From: Maribacter flavus
Lineage (GTDB): Bacteria; Bacteroidota; Bacteroidia; Flavobacteriales; Flavobacteriaceae
Assembly (NCBI RefSeq): GCF_008386635.1
Contig: NZ_VUOE01000001.1
Location: 1,054,001-1,118,000 of the forward strand
Direction: 5' to 3'
DNA: 64,000 nucleotides
In this document: in pieces, positions 36,328 to 45,340 of the stretch
Layout: each line of letters opens with the position of its first letter
How positions within the stretch are numbered: the first letter of the stretch is position 1
Made by a program: the position numbers and the translations under genes
Notes under the pieces: model-generated
What the model saw: the letters and a program-made list of their open reading frames with translations, nothing else
Told to the model about the DNA's origin: nothing
Databases searched by the model: none

Positions 36328-37389
36328 ATGCCAAAAAAATACATTAAGGCCATTGATGCACTGCAGGAGGCTCAGAAGATAGCTTTTGCCCCTTTCGTAT
36401 TCCAGACCACGGTTTCGTTGAAAAACCTAGGCGTTTTTGACTTTATCTTTCAAAACGTAGCCAAAGGCGGGGTCACCCTTACCGAAATTTGTGAGGAACT
36501 CTCCATTAGCGAGTATGGCCTGAGCGTACTATTGGAAATGGCCGAAAGTGCCAACATTGTCTCCATGGACGAGCGCGGAAGGTATGAACTCACCAAAATT
36601 GGGTATTTCTTAAATTACAATCCTATGACCCAGGTGAACATGAATTTTACCCAGGATGTTTGTTACCAGGGACTTTTCCACTTAGAAGAATCCATCAGGG
36701 AAGGAAAACCTGCCGGACTCAAGGAATTGGGAAATTGGCCCACAATTTATGAGGGACTTTCCCAATTGAAACCTGAAATCCAGAAGTCATGGTTCGCTTT
36801 TGACCACTTCTATTCCGATGGCATTTTTGAGGAAGCGCTAAAAATCGTCTTTAGGCACCAGCCCAAACTGTTGTTCGATATTGGCGGAAACACCGGTAAA
36901 TTTGCCATCCAATGTTGTGCTTATAACGAAGAGGTAAACGTGCATATTTTCGATTTACCGGGACAATTAAAGGTAGCCTTGAAGAATACCGCAGATCAAG
37001 GTTTTGGGGACAGGGTCCAAGGAAGTGAAATCGATTGGCTTTCAGAAAATCCGCAAATTCCCATGGGTGCGGATACGATTTGGATGAGCCAGTTTTTGGA
37101 CTGTTTCTCCAAGGAAGAAATCCTAAAAATTTTCAAAACGGCCGTTAATGCCATGGATTCCCAAACGGAATTGATCATTATTGAGACCTATACGGACCGA
37201 CAAAAATTTGACAACGCCAAGTTTACCTTGGAGGCCACATCCCTCTACTTTACCGCCTTGGCCAACGGAAACAGCAAGATGTACAAGGCCACGGAACTTA
37301 TTGAACTTGCCGAAGCCGCCGGTTTGGAATTGAAGGATGATATAAGTTTGGGCGAATTCCACACATTATTCGTCTGCAAAAAGAAATAA
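36328..37389 (+). CDS. SAM-dependent O-methyltransferase family protein
   Basis: A 353-residue protein. The N-terminal 90 residues form a winged-helix dimerisation domain (ALQEAQKIAFAPF..., TEICEELSISEYGLSVLLEMA), then a class I methyltransferase with motif I LLFDIGGNTGKFA near residue 190 and the motif DTIWMSQFLDCFS. It resembles plant and bacterial small-molecule O- or C-methyltransferases. A likely role is methylation of the aryl ring or chain of the pigment. The next gene starts 5 bases after its stop. Confidence 0.85.
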   Translation: MPKKYIKAIDALQEAQKIAFAPFVFQTTVSLKNLGVFDFIFQNVAKGGVTLTEICEELSISEYGLSVLLEMAESANIVSMDERGRYELTKIGYFLNYNPMTQVNMNFTQDVCYQGLFHLEESIREGKPAGLKELGNWPTIYEGLSQLKPEIQKSWFAFDHFYSDGIFEEALKIVFRHQPKLLFDIGGNTGKFAIQCCAYNEEVNVHIFDLPGQLKVALKNTADQGFGDRVQGSEIDWLSENPQIPMGADTIWMSQFLDCFSKEEILKIFKTAVNAMDSQTELIIIETYTDRQKFDNAKFTLEATSLYFTALANGNSKMYKATELIELAEAAGLELKDDISLGEFHTLFVCKKK

Positions 37390-37394
37390 TTTTA

Positions 37395-38009
37395 TTGGAG
37401 AACCGGTACTACATAGAATCCTTTAGCCACGTAAACAATGGCATCGTTTCCGTTAACGGCGCGCCTGTATTCAAGACCTTGGAAACCGATTTTAAATCGG
37501 TCATGAAATTGGCCTACAAACAGCTGATCGTGGATTATCCCAAGTTCTTTAAAATGGACAACCTGAGTAAACTGGGACTTTTGGCCGCGGAAGTGCTATT
37601 GAGGGAAGAATGGGAAAAAAATATCGCCATGGTATTCTCCAATAGGGCTTCCAGTTTGGATACGGACCGTGGGTACCAAGACTCCATAAAGGATGCCACC
37701 CACTACTATCCCAGCCCCGCCGTTTTCGTATATACCTTGGCCAATATCTGTATGGGCGAAATTAGTATCAAACACAAGATTCATTCGGAGAACTGTTTCT
37801 TTGTCATGGACGAATTCAGTCCTGAAACCCTGAGTTCCTATACTGAGGAATTGATGGATGAAAACAAGGCCGAAAAGGTATTATGTGGGTGGGTAGATGT
37901 GGATAATGAAAAATATGATGCATTTTTGTATGTTGTAGCGAAGAAAGGTACTTTTGTCCATTCGGATGCTGAAATAAACCGATTATATAAGACGACCCAT
38001 GAGCAGTGA
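37395..38009 (+). CDS. Truncated ketosynthase-like protein (N-terminal half type)
   Basis: A 204-residue protein starting with TTG. It matches the N-terminal part of ketosynthases (KSVMKLAYKQL, then YPSPAVFVYTLANICMGEISIKHKI) but stops before the catalytic His region, and no CSSxS-type Cys nucleophile is seen. Such half-length ketosynthase-like proteins (ketoacyl-synt_2 type) are usual in aryl polyene loci, so this is probably a real gene rather than a broken one. It may be a structural partner. The following ACP gene overlaps it by 11 bases. Confidence 0.75.
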   Translation: MENRYYIESFSHVNNGIVSVNGAPVFKTLETDFKSVMKLAYKQLIVDYPKFFKMDNLSKLGLLAAEVLLREEWEKNIAMVFSNRASSLDTDRGYQDSIKDATHYYPSPAVFVYTLANICMGEISIKHKIHSENCFFVMDEFSPETLSSYTEELMDENKAEKVLCGWVDVDNEKYDAFLYVVAKKGTFVHSDAEINRLYKTTHEQ

Positions 38010-38256
38010 TTTGAAACAAGAATTAAAGGAAAAAATTATAGAGCAGCTGAACCTGGAAGATGTTACCGCAGCTGAAATTGCGGACAACGATCCATTGTTT
38101 GGAGACGGTTTGGGACTTGACTCCATTGACGCGTTGGAACTCATCGTAATGCTGGACAAAGATTATGGCATTAAACTGGCAGATCCAAAGGAAGGCCGAA
38201 AAATCTTCGAGTCCATAGATACCATGGCCGCTTACATCAGGGCGAGCAAAGCCTAA
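37999..38256 (+). CDS. Acyl carrier protein (second)
   Basis: An 85-residue ACP with the phosphopantetheine Ser in GLGLDSIDALELIV near residue 41. Its start overlaps the preceding gene by 11 bases. It lies directly before the main KAS/chain-length-factor pair, so it is the likelier carrier of the polyene chain. Confidence 0.92.
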   Translation: MSSDLKQELKEKIIEQLNLEDVTAAEIADNDPLFGDGLGLDSIDALELIVMLDKDYGIKLADPKEGRKIFESIDTMAAYIRASKA

Positions 38257-38318
38257 CTTGGTACCCTATCACAGATTTACATACAAGGTGTAATCTGCTA
38301 TTTGTCTAAATATTTTCA

Positions 38319-39518
38319 ATGAATCAAGGAGTTGCGATTACTGGAATGGGCCTAATTTCCGCTATTGGTAACAATGTTGCGGATAACTTCGCTTCCTTGA
38401 TTTCCGGTACAATAGGCATTTCCAAAATTAGCCGTATAAAAACGGTCCATGAACATGAGATCATGGTGGGGGAAGTTCCGTTGACCAATGGGGAATTGGA
38501 AAAATTACTGGGCCTGCCCGCAGATTCCCATTCGAGGACTCCATTATTGGGGATCATGGCCGCAAAGGAAGCACTGGCACAGGCAGAAATTCAAGATATA
38601 TCTGAATACAGAACCGGACTTATATCCGGCACTACGGTAGGGGGCATGGACAAATCCGAGCAATATTTCTATGACTTTTATGAAAGGGACCTCCATTGGA
38701 ATCATATAAACAGCTTACATGCCGGTGACTCCACACAAAAAATTGCGGATGCCATAGGTCTTACCAAAAGCTTTGTAACCACCATTAGTACGGCCTGTTC
38801 CTCCGCCGCCAATGCAATCATGTTGGGGGCCAGAATGATAAAAAGTGGTGAACTGGATCGGGTAATCGTGGGGGGGTCGGACAGTCTTTCAAAGTTTACC
38901 ATCAACGGTTTTAAGACCTTGATGATCTTATCCGATACGTATAACACTCCCTTTGATGAACACAGAAAAGGGTTGAATCTGGGCGAAGCGGCGGCATTTT
39001 TGATTTTGGAATCCGATGCAATCGTTTCCAAGGAAAACAAAAAGGTCTTGGCCTATGTAAAAGGCTATGGCAATGCCAACGACGCCTATCACCAAACCGC
39101 TTCCTCGGAAAATGGCGACGGAGCCGTCATGGCGATGGAGAAGGCCCTAAAAGTAGCAGGTATTACTCCAAGCAAGGTGGATTATATCAATGCCCACGGT
39201 ACGGCAACGCCCAACAACGACCTTTCCGAAGGGAGGGCCTTACTTCGTGTGTTTAATGAGAACGTTCCGGAATTCAGTTCCACCAAACCATTTACGGGGC
39301 ATACCTTGGCAGTAGCAGCGGGTGTAGAGGCCGTTTATTCCGTTTTGTCCATCCAAAACAACGTCATCTATCCCAACCTCAACTTTAAGACGCCCATGAC
39401 CGAATTTAATTTGGTTCCGGAGACCCAATTAAAGAACAAGGAGATAAAAACGGTACTCTCCAATTCCTTTGGTTTTGGCGGTAACTGTTCTACCCTTATT
39501 TTTACCAAAGAGGCATGA
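38319..39518 (+). CDS. Beta-ketoacyl-ACP synthase, likely the polyene KS
   Basis: A 399-residue KAS with complete catalytic residues: STACSSAAN near residue 163, NAHGTATPNND near 294, and FTGHTLAVAAG near 329. It lies just upstream of a catalytically dead ketosynthase-like protein, which is the arrangement of the KS-CLF heterodimer known from aryl polyene synthesis. It is separated from the ACP by 62 bases and from the CLF by 90 bases. Confidence 0.9.
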   Translation: MNQGVAITGMGLISAIGNNVADNFASLISGTIGISKISRIKTVHEHEIMVGEVPLTNGELEKLLGLPADSHSRTPLLGIMAAKEALAQAEIQDISEYRTGLISGTTVGGMDKSEQYFYDFYERDLHWNHINSLHAGDSTQKIADAIGLTKSFVTTISTACSSAANAIMLGARMIKSGELDRVIVGGSDSLSKFTINGFKTLMILSDTYNTPFDEHRKGLNLGEAAAFLILESDAIVSKENKKVLAYVKGYGNANDAYHQTASSENGDGAVMAMEKALKVAGITPSKVDYINAHGTATPNNDLSEGRALLRVFNENVPEFSSTKPFTGHTLAVAAGVEAVYSVLSIQNNVIYPNLNFKTPMTEFNLVPETQLKNKEIKTVLSNSFGFGGNCSTLIFTKEA

Positions 39519-39608
39519 AACCCTCATCGAGGGCATTGGTATGGTAAGTGAAATACCCAGGCGAAAGAAAATGTTTAAAAGTCAAGCCAATAAACTAATT
39601 TTAAACGC

Positions 39609-40676
39609 ATGAAATTGGAGGTGTACATAAACAGTATCGGATCTGTTTCCGTCCAAAAAACTTTTGATGATTCGGGGTTTTTGGATGAGGTCGTTGATTA
39701 TGAGGGCACTTCGGTTAAAGCGGTCGACCCCACTTATAGGGACTACATACCTCCAGCCGCGGCTAGAAGAATGGCAAAAGGCTTAAAAATGAGCGCCGTA
39801 AGCTCCCATAATGCCCTAAAGGAAGCGGGTCTGGACAATGTGGACGCCATCATCGTAGGTACGGGTCTAGGCTGCTTGGGCGAATCCGAAAAATTTGTGC
39901 GGGACTTATTGGATAACGATGAACAATACCTTACCCCTACCCGGTTCATTCAATCTTCCCACAACACCGTAGCGGGCTCCATTGCATTGGATATGGGGTG
40001 CAAGGGATACAATTTTACCTACGTGCATTCCAACATATCGTTCGAGTCCAGCCTATGGGACGCCAAGCTACAATTAGAGAACAATGAAGCTGAAAACATA
40101 TTGGTAGGTGCCGTGGACGAATTGGTAGAACACCATGTAACCACCCATCAATTCATCGATCATATAAAAAAAGAACCCGTTTCCAGGGAACAGGTACTCC
40201 GCTCCGGCACCAAGGGCATTGTTTTTGGAGAGGGATCCCACTTTTTTGTACTGTCCAATCAAAAACAGGATACAACCTATTCAAGGCTCATTGCCATGGG
40301 AATTTACAATACCCTAAAGAAGGAGGAGGTCTCCGATACAATTCTGGTTTTTTTGCATACGAATGGATTGACACTCGAAGATTTGGACGGTGTCATTTTA
40401 GGTATCAATGGGGATGTAGATTTCGATACGATTTACCAAGACCTTGCAAATGGGATATTTCAAACTATTCCACAATTTGTGTATAAACATCTTTCCGGAG
40501 AATATGACACGGCTTCCGGTTTCGGTTTTTGGATGGCCAATAAAATCTTCAAAACCGGTAAGGTTCCAGAGGTCATCCGCTGGAACGATATAAAAGTAAG
40601 CCAACCAAAAAGGCTTTTGTTATATAACCAATATCGGGGTAAAAACCACAGTCTGGTAGTCCTGGAAAAATGCTAA
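39609..40676 (+). CDS. Chain-length-factor-like ketosynthase without catalytic residues
   Basis: A 355-residue thiolase-fold protein. The position of the nucleophilic Cys is replaced (TYVHSNISFESS), the NAHGTxT motif is replaced by GINGDVDFDT, and the GHxxGASG His region is HLSGEYDTASG, so all three catalytic residues are lost. This is the signature of a chain length factor, which would pair with the KS at 38319-39518 and set polyene length. It overlaps the next gene by 7 bases. Confidence 0.8.
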   Translation: MKLEVYINSIGSVSVQKTFDDSGFLDEVVDYEGTSVKAVDPTYRDYIPPAAARRMAKGLKMSAVSSHNALKEAGLDNVDAIIVGTGLGCLGESEKFVRDLLDNDEQYLTPTRFIQSSHNTVAGSIALDMGCKGYNFTYVHSNISFESSLWDAKLQLENNEAENILVGAVDELVEHHVTTHQFIDHIKKEPVSREQVLRSGTKGIVFGEGSHFFVLSNQKQDTTYSRLIAMGIYNTLKKEEVSDTILVFLHTNGLTLEDLDGVILGINGDVDFDTIYQDLANGIFQTIPQFVYKHLSGEYDTASGFGFWMANKIFKTGKVPEVIRWNDIKVSQPKRLLLYNQYRGKNHSLVVLEKC

Positions 40677-41446
40677 CTCGGAAAACAGTAAATACCATTT
40701 TCCTGTTGGGCCTGGCAGTCTTTGTGTCCCTATCATTTTTCAAACCGATATCTTGGCCCGCTTTCGCCCTATTGATGGCAAGTTGGTTCCTCTTGACACT
40801 GGGTGGTTCTTTTTTTATCCGGTGGAACTACCACATGACTTCCTTGAATTCAAATAACGAAATCAATAAACCCCAGGTCGCCATAACCTTTGATGACGGG
40901 CCGCATCCGGAATACACGCCAAAGGCGCTTTCCCTCCTAGAAAAGTACAATGCCAAGGCGACCTTTTTCTGCATCGGAAAAAATATTGAAAAACATCCGG
41001 AGCTATTTAAGGAGATTATACGGCAGGGACATTCCGTTGGAAACCATACCTTTTCACATGCCAACACTTTTGGTTTTTTTGGAACTGAAAAGGTTATGGA
41101 AGAACTTACCCTAACCAACAAACTTGTTGAAGGTATCTCAGGGTTAAAAATGGCCTTGTACCGGCCCGCTTTTGGTGTCACCAATCCAAGTATAGCCCGG
41201 GCGGTAAAAAAGTTGGGCTTAAAGACCATAGGATGGAACGTGCGTTCCTTGGATACAACCTTTAGAAATGAGGACCAGGTTTTAAAACGGATAACCAGCC
41301 GTACCCAAAACGGGGCCATCATCCTACTTCATGACACCAGTGCAAAATCAATCGCCGTTTTGGAACGATTATTGGTATTTTTGGAGGAAAGAAAGTTGCA
41401 ATCGGTCACAGTAGACCAAATGTTCCAAATACGGGCGTATGAATAG
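40670..41446 (+). CDS. Polysaccharide deacetylase family protein, membrane-anchored
   Basis: A 258-residue protein with two N-terminal membrane helices (residues 5-50), then a NodB domain: TFDDGPH near residue 72, GNHTFSH (metal HxxxH) near 124, YRPAFG near 162, and ILLHDT near 220. The family removes N-acetyl or related groups from polysaccharides. What it acts on in a pigment locus is unknown. It overlaps both neighbours by 7-8 bases. Confidence 0.85.
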   Translation: MLTRKTVNTIFLLGLAVFVSLSFFKPISWPAFALLMASWFLLTLGGSFFIRWNYHMTSLNSNNEINKPQVAITFDDGPHPEYTPKALSLLEKYNAKATFFCIGKNIEKHPELFKEIIRQGHSVGNHTFSHANTFGFFGTEKVMEELTLTNKLVEGISGLKMALYRPAFGVTNPSIARAVKKLGLKTIGWNVRSLDTTFRNEDQVLKRITSRTQNGAIILLHDTSAKSIAVLERLLVFLEERKLQSVTVDQMFQIRAYE

Positions 41447-42056
41447 AATCCTGGCAATCCTCTTATTATTCTCCTACTTGGGTTTCGCACAGACCAGAAT
41501 GTCAGCGGAAGCGGCAAAATCCTTACAGCAATTGGTGAAACAAAAGGCAGAAGAGACCCAGACCATCACCAGTGATTTTGTACAGTACAAGCATTTGGAC
41601 TTTTTGTCAAGCGACATCGAATCGACCGGGAAAATGGCTTACAAAAGCCCGGACAATGTGAGTTGGCAATACGTAAAGCCTTTCTCCTATAAGGTAGTCT
41701 TTAAAGGCCAAAAACTGCTTATCAATGACAACGGCAACAAAAGTAAACTGGATCTTGGTTCCAACGAACTTTTTAAACAGCTAAACCATTTGATAAGCGC
41801 CAGTATTAACGGGAATATGTTCAATGCCAATGATTTTGAAATTGCCTACTTCAAGGAGAACGAGACAAGTTTGGTGCATTTTTTACCCAGGGACCCTCAG
41901 TTTTCGGAGTTCATCCTAGCCTTCCACATCACATTTTCGCAAAGAGGGACCGTGGAAGAAGTGAAAATGATCGAACCCAGCGGCGATTACACCAGAATTG
42001 TTTTTTCCAATCGGATAGAAAACAAAACCCTACCCGATGCGGTTTTTGACCTTTAG
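41439..42056 (+). CDS. LolA-like outer membrane lipoprotein carrier
   Basis: A 205-residue periplasmic protein. A signal peptide (MNRILAILLLFSYLGFAQ) is followed by the LolA-type half-barrel pattern (ITSDFVQYKHLDFLSSDIESTGKM type strands; the VSWQYVKPF turn near residue 75). LolA-like proteins carry hydrophobic cargo through the periplasm. In aryl polyene loci a LolA homologue is regular and probably carries the pigment. It overlaps the next gene by 20 bases. Confidence 0.85.
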   Translation: MNRILAILLLFSYLGFAQTRMSAEAAKSLQQLVKQKAEETQTITSDFVQYKHLDFLSSDIESTGKMAYKSPDNVSWQYVKPFSYKVVFKGQKLLINDNGNKSKLDLGSNELFKQLNHLISASINGNMFNANDFEIAYFKENETSLVHFLPRDPQFSEFILAFHITFSQRGTVEEVKMIEPSGDYTRIVFSNRIENKTLPDAVFDL

Positions 42057-42645
42057 CATTTTCCTGCTTCTATTAAGCTGTGCCCCGTTCCCAAAAAAAA
42101 TGGGCTACCAACCCACTTCACTTGATGCACGGGAAATCAGGAACCCTTATTTTGCGGATGTACAAAAGGATTACGTCTACAAGGCGAACATCATTGTTTT
42201 CGAGAATAACTTCGGAGGGATCTTGGTCCTAAAAAAGTTGGCAGATCAAACCCATAGAATTGCCTTTACTACGGAACTTGGGAACACGATTTTTGATTTT
42301 ACCCTTAGCGGGACCGACTTTAAAGTGAACCGCATCCTAAAGGAAATGGACCGTAAAATCCTTTTAAGTATCCTGGAACAGGATTTTAGAAGCTTGATCC
42401 AGGAAGAAATTGTACCATTGAATATCTACACGAAGAACGACAGCGAACTGACAAAGACCAAAATAGGTTCCAAAACACATTTCTACACGTTCAAAAACGA
42501 TATCCTTACCAACATTACACGGGTGGGAAACGAAAAGGAAAAAGTGGTCATCACATTCTCAGAGATCGATGACCGTATGGCAAGACAAATTGTAATTTCG
42601 CACAAAACAATGAAACTTACCATATCTTTACAGGCCATCAAATGA
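42037..42645 (+). CDS. Lipoprotein of the flexirubin locus
   Basis: A 202-residue protein with a lipoprotein signal (FSIFLLLLSC, Cys15). No recognised domain, but its length and beta-rich pattern are like those of LolB-type receptors or the small lipoproteins near LolA homologues in polyene loci. Its start is inside the LolA-like gene and its stop overlaps the next gene by ATGA. A role as outer-membrane acceptor of the carried pigment is inference. Confidence 0.7.
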   Translation: MRFLTFSIFLLLLSCAPFPKKMGYQPTSLDAREIRNPYFADVQKDYVYKANIIVFENNFGGILVLKKLADQTHRIAFTTELGNTIFDFTLSGTDFKVNRILKEMDRKILLSILEQDFRSLIQEEIVPLNIYTKNDSELTKTKIGSKTHFYTFKNDILTNITRVGNEKEKVVITFSEIDDRMARQIVISHKTMKLTISLQAIK

Positions 42646-43232
42646 AGAAGTCCATAACATTCCTGTTTTTGTTTGCATGTACCTTTCCCTATTTTTTAGG
42701 AGCTCAGGTAGCTCCCGGCATCAAAATGGGCTACAACGAAAGCACCATTAGCAAAACAAGGCTGGAACCAAAATCGGGATTATATATTGGTGGATTTCTG
42801 GACATTCCCATTACGAAGTTGTATACCATTCAACCGGAAGTTTTTTATTCCTCCCAGGGAGGTACCTCGGTGAGCCTGGATTACGGAGATGTTCAGATCG
42901 ATTATTTGTCCATCATGGGCGCCAACAAATTCTATGTAGTTCCCAACAAGGGGTTCCATTTCAATCTTGGTTTGGGTCTGGATGTCAATTTAAAGAACAA
43001 TTTAGTGAATTTGTCCAATGGTAACGGTGATGGAGAAATATCCCCTTTTGATGTGGTCGTTTTTGGAGGCATTGGTTATGAATTCAAATTTGGGCTTACT
43101 TTGGAGGCGCGGTACAAACAGGGAACCGTAAGTGTGGACTTTTTTGGTGCCAATGACCTTTACGAGGAAGCGGGAAGCAACCTGAACGGTGTTCTTCAAG
43201 TGGGCGCCGCTTATAAATTTAAAACCAAATAA
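42642..43232 (+). CDS. Small outer-membrane beta-barrel protein
   Basis: A 196-residue protein with a signal peptide ending in the LGAQ region near residue 21. The rest shows alternating strands of an 8-stranded OmpA/PorT-like barrel (GIKMGYNESTIS, YTIQPEVFYSSQGG, FGLTLEARYKQG, final VGAAYKFKTK). It may be a surface or membrane partner of the lipoprotein. Next gene starts directly at the stop. Confidence 0.75.
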   Translation: MKKSITFLFLFACTFPYFLGAQVAPGIKMGYNESTISKTRLEPKSGLYIGGFLDIPITKLYTIQPEVFYSSQGGTSVSLDYGDVQIDYLSIMGANKFYVVPNKGFHFNLGLGLDVNLKNNLVNLSNGNGDGEISPFDVVVFGGIGYEFKFGLTLEARYKQGTVSVDFFGANDLYEEAGSNLNGVLQVGAAYKFKTK

Positions 43233-43601
43233 ATGCTGTTAGAAGGATTGTACGAGATTCAGGAATTTAATTACATGGAACCTTATGTGAAGGCCACGGT
43301 CAAACTCAACAAGGATCATGAAATCTTTGAAGGTCATTTTCCCGGCCATCCAGTGTTGCCCGGGGTCTGCGTAATACAGATTATTAAGGAACTCACCGAA
43401 AAATCCATAGAAAAAAAATTGCTGCTGTCCGTAGCTTCCAATGTCAAGTTCATGGCCGTTATCAATCCAGAAAAGAATGACACCGTTGAATTTGAAATTG
43501 AACTTTCCCAGTCAGATGACGAGGTAAAAATCAAAAATACGGTCAGCTTTGAGGACACCATGGCACTAAAATTGAACGCAAGTTTTAAAATTACGGCCTA
43601 A
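43233..43601 (+). CDS. Hotdog dehydratase subunit (His half)
   Basis: A 122-residue hotdog protein with the FabZ/FabA loop GHFPGHPVLPG and its His, but the position of the catalytic Glu is Gln (GVCVIQIIKEL). It therefore carries the complement of the two Glu-type subunits at 30389-30823 and 30829-31290. This is the expected composition of the heterodimeric dehydratase that makes the conjugated double bonds. It shares one base with the next gene (TAATG). Confidence 0.8.
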   Translation: MLLEGLYEIQEFNYMEPYVKATVKLNKDHEIFEGHFPGHPVLPGVCVIQIIKELTEKSIEKKLLLSVASNVKFMAVINPEKNDTVEFEIELSQSDDEVKIKNTVSFEDTMALKLNASFKITA

Positions 43602-44083
43602 TGAAGATGCTGTTGCTTGGTTTTCTGAGTCTTATAGCCTATTCCACATCCTTGGATGAGGTACGTAGCTTGTATCCAAAGGCCAAGGACGATGCCTCCA
43701 TAACGAACACCCTCGCTGAAAAACTATCTGGCATTTCCCAAGATGATGCCATCGAACTTTATGGATATAAGGGAGCCGTTTTGACCTTAAAGGCCGAACA
43801 TGCCAAAGCCGTCAAGGATAAAAAAGGGTTTTTTAAGGAAGGCGTAAGCATCCTGGAGGCCGCCATCGCTTCGAAACCTGGGAACATCGAACTTCGTTTC
43901 ATCCGTTTGAGCGTTCAGGAAAATGCTCCCAAGATTGTAAAGTATAACGATGCTATCGATGCCGATAAGGATTTTATCCTAGACCACTTTTCAGGAATTA
44001 GGGATGGTTCCCTGAAAAAAATGATCCGTAACTATATTCAGGGTTCAAAGGTATTTACCTATGAGGAGAAGTCGGCCCTGTAG
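43601..44083 (+). CDS. Exported helical protein, unknown function
   Basis: A 160-residue protein with a short signal peptide (MKMLLLGFLSLIAYSTS). It is predicted to be mainly helical, with TPR-like pairs (GVSILEAAIASKPGNIELRFIRL). I do not recognise a named family. It is within the pigment operon and coupled to the hotdog gene by TAATG; perhaps a periplasmic scaffold. A 57-base gap follows. Confidence 0.65.
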   Translation: MKMLLLGFLSLIAYSTSLDEVRSLYPKAKDDASITNTLAEKLSGISQDDAIELYGYKGAVLTLKAEHAKAVKDKKGFFKEGVSILEAAIASKPGNIELRFIRLSVQENAPKIVKYNDAIDADKDFILDHFSGIRDGSLKKMIRNYIQGSKVFTYEEKSAL

Positions 44084-44140
44084 ACCTATTTGATTGTGTA
44101 TCTTTACGAAGAGTTCTAGGCCCATAAAACCTAAAAGCCC

Positions 44141-45340
44141 GTGCCAAACCAAAAGCCCATACAGGAAAGAATGCAGCAATGGCGATGCTGTGTCCTTATA
44201 CCTACGTACAACAATGAAAAAACCTTGGCCCGGGTACTGAAGGATGTATTGCGGTACACTTCCAATATCTTAGTGGTAAATGATGGGGCCACAGATGGTA
44301 CTCCCCAAATCTTGGCAGAGTTCCATGAAATTGACGTGTTTCATTTGGAAAAAAACCAAGGTAAGGGCAAGGCCCTTAAAACCGGCTTTAAAGAGGCTTT
44401 AAAAAAAGGCTACCAATATGCCATTACCATGGATTCCGATGGGCAACATTTTGCGGAGGACATTCCCGTGTTTCTGGATGCCTTGGAGACAGAGACCACA
44501 AAAAACGTCCTATATATTGGTGCTAGAAACATGGCCCAGGCCGATGTTCCCGGAAAAAGTAGTTTTGGCAACAAATTTTCCAATTTTTGGTTTTGGTTTG
44601 AGACTGGTACTTGGCTTCGGGATACGCAATGCGGCTATCGTCTTTATCCACTTAAAGAGATCGAAAAACTATCGCTTTATACCCCCAAGTTCGAATTTGA
44701 GATCGAGGTCATTGTAAAAGCCTCTTGGAAAGGCACCTTGGTTAAAAACGTCCCCGTCAAAATTTTATATGACGACGTGGACCGGGTCTCCCATTTTAGG
44801 ACGGTCCCGGATTTTACTCGGATCAGCATCCTCAATACATGGTTCGTGCTGGTCACCATATTCTATATAAAACCGCGGGATTTTTTTAGAAAGATAAAAA
44901 AAAAGGGAGTCAAGAAATTCCTTTTGAACGATGTGCTGGGAAGTAACGATTCCCCTGCGAAGAAAGCGGGATCAATTGCCTTGGGGGTGTTTATTGGCCT
45001 TAGTCCGTTTTGGGGGCTCCATACACTTTTGGTGCTTTTTTTATCCTTCTTATTGAAATTGAACAAACCCATTGCCTTTGCTTTTTCCAATGTTAGCCTT
45101 CCTCCTTTTATACCCTTCATAATACTTGCAAGCCTGCAGACCGGTAGTTGCTTTTTAGGGGAATCCTTTACACTTTCAATGGATTCCATCAATGAGAATT
45201 TCGACTTCTTGATACACCTCAAGGCCTATCTTCTGGGAAGTTTGGTATTGGCCATTTTAGGTGCGGTACTTTTTGGGGGAATAGGCTATCTTACCCTTAC
45301 ATTTTTTGGAAAGCGGAAAATGGCCGTCAACAATGGGTGA
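44141..45340 (+). CDS. Family 2 glycosyltransferase fused to DUF2062
   Basis: A 399-residue protein starting with GTG (an ATG at 44171 is an alternative). Residues 15-245 form a GT2 domain with VLIPTYNNE, VVNDGATDGT and the DxD-like TMDSDGQH. The C-terminal 130 residues are a membrane DUF2062 domain (GVFIGLSPFWGLHTLL). The GT2-DUF2062 arrangement is known from aryl polyene loci. It may act on a lipid-linked or pigment-linked sugar. It overlaps the next gene by 8 bases. Confidence 0.82.
   Translation: MPNQKPIQERMQQWRCCVLIPTYNNEKTLARVLKDVLRYTSNILVVNDGATDGTPQILAEFHEIDVFHLEKNQGKGKALKTGFKEALKKGYQYAITMDSDGQHFAEDIPVFLDALETETTKNVLYIGARNMAQADVPGKSSFGNKFSNFWFWFETGTWLRDTQCGYRLYPLKEIEKLSLYTPKFEFEIEVIVKASWKGTLVKNVPVKILYDDVDRVSHFRTVPDFTRISILNTWFVLVTIFYIKPRDFFRKIKKKGVKKFLLNDVLGSNDSPAKKAGSIALGVFIGLSPFWGLHTLLVLFLSFLLKLNKPIAFAFSNVSLPPFIPFIILASLQTGSCFLGESFTLSMDSINENFDFLIHLKAYLLGSLVLAILGAVLFGGIGYLTLTFFGKRKMAVNNG

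Noticed and set aside
38264-38300. Imperfect hairpin AGATTTACA/TGTAATCT between ACP and KS
   Set aside because: Short, bulged and A/T-rich; no T-run and no sign of conservation can be judged from one sequence.
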